From contig JALRBS010000143.1 of assembly GCA_023262325.1 (NCBI GenBank), forward strand, positions 1 to 64,000: a stretch of DNA of 64,000 nucleotides. Reading direction: 5' to 3'. Position numbers and translations under genes: made by a program. The first letter of the stretch is position 1; the number at the start of each line of letters is the position of its first letter. Source of the DNA: Ilumatobacteraceae bacterium. GTDB taxonomy: Bacteria > Actinomycetota > Acidimicrobiia > Acidimicrobiales > Ilumatobacteraceae. Positions 61,245 to 64,000 of this stretch are shown one piece after another. The notes under the pieces are model-generated. The model was not told the DNA's origin, searched no databases, and saw nothing but the letters and a program-made list of their open reading frames with translations.

Positions 61245-62558
61245 ATGGCTGCAGGAGAAGTAGATAACGACGGCGCTGCTGCCGGTTCAGACGTCGCCGT
61301 TGGTGAGCGTCTTGGCACATCGCGGCGAAGATTTCGATTCACCATCAAGATCACCGTGTTTGTTGCGGTGCTCTACCTATTCGTCATTCCGCTGATTCCC
61401 GGTTTCCGTTCGGCCCTCGAAGAAATTCGTCAGGTTCGTACGTCGTTGCTCATCCTCGGACTTGGACTCGAGATCGGCGCGCTGTGGTGCTACGCGCCGC
61501 TCACAAAGGCTGCGCTCGGCGACGCCGGCAACTTGTTGTCGCGCGTGCACTTGTTCCGAATTCAAATGAGCGCCAGGGCGTTGTCGAGCATCGTTCCGGG
61601 CGGAAACGCAGCGGGTTCGACCCTCGGTTTTCGACTCATGACGATGTCTGGCATGTCGGGTCCCGATGCGGGTTTTGCGCTTGCGACCGTCGGTATCGGT
61701 AGCGCGGTGGTGCTCAATCTCATCTTGTGGACTGGACTTGTCGTCTCGATTCCAATACGAGGAGTCAACCCGCTCTACGGAGGCGCTGCGCTCGTCGGCA
61801 TCGTCGTCATGGGGTTTGCTGGTGCGCTCACCTTCGGGCTCATGGAGGGCAAAGGTCGCTCGGAGAAGATTGTGCGCTTTATCGCTCGACAGTTACGTGT
61901 TGATGAAGACAGGGCATCGCTCGTCGTTCACCAGTTGGCAGAGCGATTGGAGTCACTCATCACGGATCGGCAGTTGCTTGGCCGTGTCGCCTTGTGGGCA
62001 ACGTTGAACTGGCTCCTCGATGCCTGTGCGCTGTGGGTGTTTGTTCGAGCGTTCGGTTTCTCGTTGAACCCTGACGCGTTGATCATTGCGTTTGGTATTG
62101 CAAATGTCCTTGCGGCGATTCCAATTACACCGGGTGGACTTGGGTATGTCGACACCGGTTACGTCGGTATGTTGCGCGGATTTGGTGCTCCGTTCCACAC
62201 CGCGACCCTTGGTGTCGCGTCATATCGATTCGCGCAGTTCTTTTTTCCGATCATTCTTGGCGGACTCATGTATGCGTCTCTGCGAGTCGGCCCGTGGAGC
62301 ATCAAACGTCATGAGCCGCTCATTCGTCTTCGTGATCTTGCTGAAGAGGAAACTCGGCGCGGAATTTCACGAATCGACTTCCAGTTGCAGGTGCCGACGC
62401 GCGACGGAACAGGGCAGTTCATTCGCCCAGCGCACGAGTCGTGGAGCTCAGAACGTCGGCGTGTTCGATCGCGACGTGATGTGTTCGAAGATGGTCCGAC
62501 GCGTCCGAATCCTGGAGATGACGAGTTGGTGACGCGGTCGACAGATAACGACTCGTGA
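61245..62558 (+). CDS. YbhN/LPG-synthase transmembrane-domain family protein
   Basis: 437-residue integral membrane protein with a polar N-terminus (about 35 residues), seven or eight helices and a long charged C-terminal tail (about 90 residues). Family motifs include SSIVPGGNAAGSTLGFR and IPITPGGLGYVDTGYVGML, seen in UPF0104/YbhN proteins and in the membrane domain of lysylphosphatidylglycerol synthase. No synthase catalytic domain is fused, so a flippase-like or lipid-transfer role is more likely. mutY overlaps its last four bases. Confidence 0.85.
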   Translation: MAAGEVDNDGAAAGSDVAVGERLGTSRRRFRFTIKITVFVAVLYLFVIPLIPGFRSALEEIRQVRTSLLILGLGLEIGALWCYAPLTKAALGDAGNLLSRVHLFRIQMSARALSSIVPGGNAAGSTLGFRLMTMSGMSGPDAGFALATVGIGSAVVLNLILWTGLVVSIPIRGVNPLYGGAALVGIVVMGFAGALTFGLMEGKGRSEKIVRFIARQLRVDEDRASLVVHQLAERLESLITDRQLLGRVALWATLNWLLDACALWVFVRAFGFSLNPDALIIAFGIANVLAAIPITPGGLGYVDTGYVGMLRGFGAPFHTATLGVASYRFAQFFFPIILGGLMYASLRVGPWSIKRHEPLIRLRDLAEEETRRGISRIDFQLQVPTRDGTGQFIRPAHESWSSERRRVRSRRDVFEDGPTRPNPGDDELVTRSTDNDS

Positions 62559-63409
62559 ACGACGATCGTTTCGTTGGCGCCGTGCTCGCATGGGCTCACG
62601 AGTCGATTCGAGAGTTACCTTGGCGGCGAACGCGCGACCCGTGGAGCATTCTCGTGTCGGAAGTGATGAGTCAACAGACTCAGGTGCATCGGATCATTGC
62701 GAAGTGGGAACTCTTCATTGAGCGTTTCCCGACTGCAGAACGTTGTGCATCAAGCCCGCTGGGCGATGTGCTCGAACTCTGGAAGGGGCTTGGCTACCCG
62801 CGTCGCGCACGGAATCTTCATTTGGCAGCGAAAGAAATTGTCGCTGCTGGCACGTTTCCGCATACGGTCGACGGCTTGCTCAAGTTGCCGGGGGTCGGGC
62901 CGTACACGGCGCGGGCGGTGTTGTCGTTTGCCTTTGGCGATGACGTCGCAGTCGTTGATACGAATGTCGCACGTGTGCTTGCACGGGTTGTTGGTCATCG
63001 ACTTTCGGCGCGTGAAGTGCAGGATCTTGCCGATCGTCTCGTGCCCGCAGGTGAGTCATGGTTGTGGAACCAGTCGATGATGGACCTTGGGGGAACGGTG
63101 TGCACGGCTCGTATTGCGCACTGCGACAGCTGTCCGGTGTTGAAAGAGTGCGCGTGGCGAGCCCAGGAGGGCGTGTCGGATCCCGCCCGACTGTCTGCTG
63201 GGGTTTCTCGACCGCAGCCTCGGTTTCGTGGAAGTGCTCGAGAGGCACGCGGTCGAGTGCTCGGGGCAATCGTCGATCAGTATGTTTCAGTAAGCGACAT
63301 TGCGACCATCACTCAGCGCGATGAGGCTGGCGCACGAGAGATTCTTGACAGCCTCATTGCAGACGGCCTATGCGTGGTGGATGACGGCATCGTTCGTCTG
63401 CCTCGCTAA
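62555..63409 (+). CDS. mutY: A/G-specific adenine glycosylase
   Basis: DNA-repair glycosylase that removes adenine opposite 8-oxoguanine. The 284-residue product has the catalytic Glu36 in SEVMSQQTQV, a helix-hairpin-helix LPGVGPYTARA, Asp135 in VVDTNVARV, and the 4Fe-4S ligands Cys183, Cys190, Cys193 and Cys199 with C-x6-C-x2-C-x5-C spacing. It lacks the C-terminal MutT-like 8-oxoG recognition domain of E. coli MutY and ends instead in a short winged-helix-like segment, a form common in Actinobacteria. Confidence 0.93.
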   Translation: MNDDRFVGAVLAWAHESIRELPWRRTRDPWSILVSEVMSQQTQVHRIIAKWELFIERFPTAERCASSPLGDVLELWKGLGYPRRARNLHLAAKEIVAAGTFPHTVDGLLKLPGVGPYTARAVLSFAFGDDVAVVDTNVARVLARVVGHRLSAREVQDLADRLVPAGESWLWNQSMMDLGGTVCTARIAHCDSCPVLKECAWRAQEGVSDPARLSAGVSRPQPRFRGSAREARGRVLGAIVDQYVSVSDIATITQRDEAGAREILDSLIADGLCVVDDGIVRLPR

Positions 63410-63509
63410 ACGTTCAGGGTGTGCCGCTGTGCGATGTGACGAGAGTCGTTCGATACCAGTTCGTGTCTCATGTCGATGCGGTTAGCGTCTTGCCATCGGA
63501 ACCGAGGCG

Positions 63510-63656
63510 CTACGAATTGTGTTTTACGGTGTGCGTGGATCAACCGCGTGCCATGACGGCGCGGCTGAATACGCTGCGCGTGGCAGCACGATTGGTCTTG
63601 ATGTGTTCGCAACTCGCGAAGGGCTAGAGATTTCGTGCCCACTGGATCGCTCGTGA
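63510..63656 (+). pseudogene. Remnant of a metallo-beta-lactamase-fold hydrolase N-terminus
   Basis: In the frame of base 63510 the sequence reads LRIVFYGVRGSTACHDG and then about 30 more residues (GLDVFATREGLEISCPLD) before TGA at 63654. FYGVRGST is the typical first strand of a group of metallo-beta-lactamase-fold hydrolases, whose next element RYGGNTS is degraded here to YAARGST. There is no usable start codon (CTA where ATG would be expected), and the fold stops after about 48 residues, before any metal ligand. I read it as a decayed 5' fragment. It overlaps the start of the next gene. Confidence 0.4.
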
Positions 63657-64000
63657 TGGCGCACATAGGTTCGCTCTGCGGTATTGGGATCGGCGTCGTC
63701 TTCCTCTTTGCTGGAATTTCGAAGTTCGTCAGCCGCGATGAGTGGCAAATGGTCGTCAACGAGGTTCATGTGCACCCAGCGATCCTGCGCTTGGTTCCGA
63801 TTGCAGAGGTGCTGCTTGGTGTGTTGTCGACGGCGCGCATTGCAACGCCAATTGTGCCGCTGGTGATCGCAGCGTTGCTCGTCGTGTTTTCCGGTTGGGT
63901 GCTGTCAGCACTGCGACGCGACGTCGCACCTCGATGCATGTGTTTTGGAAGTCGTTCTCAGCGGCCGGTGTCATTCCGAACGCTGGTGCGCAATGTTGTG
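63656..64000 (+). CDS. MauE/DoxX-like membrane protein (5' part)
   Basis: The reading from ATG 63656 (or GTG 63635) stays open to the window edge, 115 residues from the ATG. It has hydrophobic helices IGIGVVFLFAGISKF, ILRLVPIAEVLLGVL and VPLVIAALLVVFSGWVL, then CMCFGSRSQRPVSFR and TLVRNVV. The C-x-CFG pair followed by the R-x-L-x-RN segment is the mark of MauE-like proteins, which are linked to disulfide formation or methylamine dehydrogenase maturation. The gene is truncated by the window, so partners downstream are unseen. Confidence 0.7.
   Translation, partial: MAHIGSLCGIGIGVVFLFAGISKFVSRDEWQMVVNEVHVHPAILRLVPIAEVLLGVLSTARIATPIVPLVIAALLVVFSGWVLSALRRDVAPRCMCFGSRSQRPVSFRTLVRNVV

Noticed and set aside
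63421-63627. A 68-codon plus-strand frame between mutY and the MauE-like gene
   Set aside because: A different frame of the same stretch carries the FYGVRGST motif, which fits a decayed hydrolase better; this frame has no recognisable features.
1-64000. Mobile elements, CRISPR arrays, prophage genes or defence islands
   Set aside because: No transposase, integrase, direct-repeat array, terminal inverted repeat or phage structural gene was found; genes are ordinary metabolic and housekeeping types.

Overview
The window reads as a stretch of chromosome from a free-living actinobacterium, most likely class Acidimicrobiia. That placement is inferred from gene order (clpX-folC-ndk-mreBCD-mrdA-rodA-rne-rplU-rpmA-obg-proB-murJ), two F420-type luciferase-like oxidoreductases, many GTG starts, an estimated GC content near 60% and very compact intergenic gaps. 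No rRNA gene, tRNA, CRISPR array, insertion sequence, prophage or plasmid function was seen.

Region 1 (1-16.3 kb) is conserved housekeeping. It holds the end of clpX, folC, ndk, a full rod-elongation set (mreB, mreC, mreD, the PBP2 gene mrdA, rodA), the RNase E/G gene, ribosomal genes rplU and rpmA, a dNTPase-like HD gene, obg, proB and the lipid II flippase murJ. Region 2 (16.4-21.5 kb) has a dimethylarginine-hydrolase-like enzyme, an MFS carrier, a Gfo/Idh/MocA dehydrogenase, a split YeeE/YedE sulfur transporter and panB. Region 3 (21.5-27.1 kb) is a tightly overlapping minus-strand operon of an ArsR-methyltransferase regulator, metF and metH, with a clear inverted-repeat operator on its promoter.

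Region 4 (27.2-44.1 kb) is carbon and acyl-CoA metabolism. It contains a MatB-like acyl-CoA ligase with an alkyl sulfatase; a B12-dependent mutase operon whose active-site residues point to isobutyryl-CoA mutase, divergent from a MarR regulator over a shared palindrome; tag; a dienelactone-hydrolase-like gene; acetoacetyl-CoA synthetase; a thioesterase/LLM/hydrolase operon; an MFS carrier; and a flavin oxidoreductase that has lost the redox disulfide. Region 5 (44.2-55.9 kb) has an SGNH lipoprotein, an ABC-F ATPase, class I fumarase, a TauE-like exporter, the helicase HrpB, a thioredoxin-fold protein, an unknown conserved-looking protein, a HAD phosphatase, a methylsuccinyl-CoA-dehydrogenase-like acyl-CoA dehydrogenase and a LOG family protein. 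Region 6 (55.9-64 kb) has a serine hydrolase; a four-gene catabolic operon (M20 ureido hydrolase, nitrilase-family carbamoylase, SsnA-like amidohydrolase, F420-type oxidoreductase); a YbhN-like membrane protein; mutY; a decayed metallo-beta-lactamase-fold gene; and the start of a MauE-like membrane protein.

A recurring signal runs through the window. About fifteen genes, mostly at transcription-unit heads, have a TAnnnT hexamer 6-7 bases before the start codon and no Shine-Dalgarno sequence, with four more at 8 bases. This is the expected signature of leaderless transcripts, and it was used here to choose several start codons (obg, murJ, the acyl-CoA dehydrogenase, the 52184 gene). The most promising leads are the SahR-like operator on the methionine-cycle operon, the MarR/isobutyryl-CoA-mutase operon, and the ureido/SsnA/LLM catabolic operon, which I cannot match to a described pathway.
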